From assembly GCF_000143415.4 (NCBI RefSeq), contig NW_003314322.1, positions 1,208,705-1,272,704 on the forward strand: a DNA stretch of 64,000 nucleotides, given 5' to 3'. The notes beneath the pieces were generated by a model. That model had not been told where the DNA came from. It did no database searches and was given only the letters and a program-made list of their open reading frames with translations. The translations under genes were made by a program, and so were the position numbers. Shown one piece after another: positions 63,980 through 64,000 of the stretch. Position 1 is the stretch's first letter. Each line of letters opens with the position of its first letter. Source of the stretch: Selaginella moellendorffii (taxonomy: Eukaryota > Streptophyta > Lycopodiopsida > Selaginellales > Selaginellaceae).

Positions 63980-64000
63980 TGTAAGCGACTAAATTTTCCA
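63980..64000 (-). mobile_element. Start of a third family A LTR, reverse orientation, leaving the window
   Basis: TGTAAGCGACTAAATTTTCC is the exact complement of the family A LTR 3' end at 51312-51332. The element would extend to the right of the window. Confidence 0.8.

Overview
This is plant nuclear DNA, most likely from a lycophyte such as Selaginella. The evidence is: very short GT-AG introns (about 40-110 nt); several PLS-class pentatricopeptide-repeat (PPR) genes and relics, one entering a DYW editing domain; land-plant NPF transporters; telo-boxes upstream of housekeeping genes; and LTR elements with initiator-tRNA-Met primer sites. The species is inferred; no marker gene settles it.

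Region 1 (1-6.0 kb) is gene-dense. A PPR-DYW gene runs off the left edge on the minus strand and shares a roughly 250-bp divergent promoter with an intact delta-COP gene. An intact ribosomal protein eS6 gene follows.

Region 2 (6-26.7 kb) mixes genes, relics and small repeats. The eS6 3' end plus the 5' end of an M3 oligopeptidase gene occurs three times (about 5.9-6.3, 12.8-13.6 and 20.7-23.9 kb). Only the first eS6 and the last peptidase are intact, and a further eS6 relic lies beyond the peptidase. Between them lie an intact NPF transporter tail-to-tail with a 5'-truncated NPF copy, a P450 N-terminal relic, PPR pseudogenes, a TRIM-like element, two solo-LTR-like repeats and AT-rich MITE-like repeats. 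Two short putative secreted-peptide genes with TATA boxes lie at 24.5-26.1 kb.

Region 3 (26.7-35 kb) holds two very long tandem PPR frames that overlap out of frame, then a tandem duplication of a CENP-V/GFA-domain gene, then an RS-domain exon relic.

Region 4 (36-41 kb) is decayed: a GH81 glucanase relic, unidentified exon-like pieces, transposase-like exons and an AGC-rich repeat tract.

Region 5 (41.2-64 kb) is nested LTR retrotransposons. Family A is LARD-like, with about 1.7-kb LTRs and a roughly 4-kb interior without a long open frame. One copy is complete with a 5-bp target duplication. A second carries a 5'-truncated LINE with a 15-bp target duplication and ends in an LTR that looks chimeric with family B. 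Family B is present in both orientations, including a 1.55-kb direct repeat. A third family A copy begins at the right edge in reverse orientation.

The intact genes serve separate jobs: organellar RNA processing (PPRs), COPI vesicle coats, translation, solute transport and peptide degradation. Nothing suggests they form one pathway. The best candidates for undescribed biology are the two small secreted-peptide genes, the overlapping PPR frames, and the noncoding LTR family with a rapidly changing minisatellite in its LTR.
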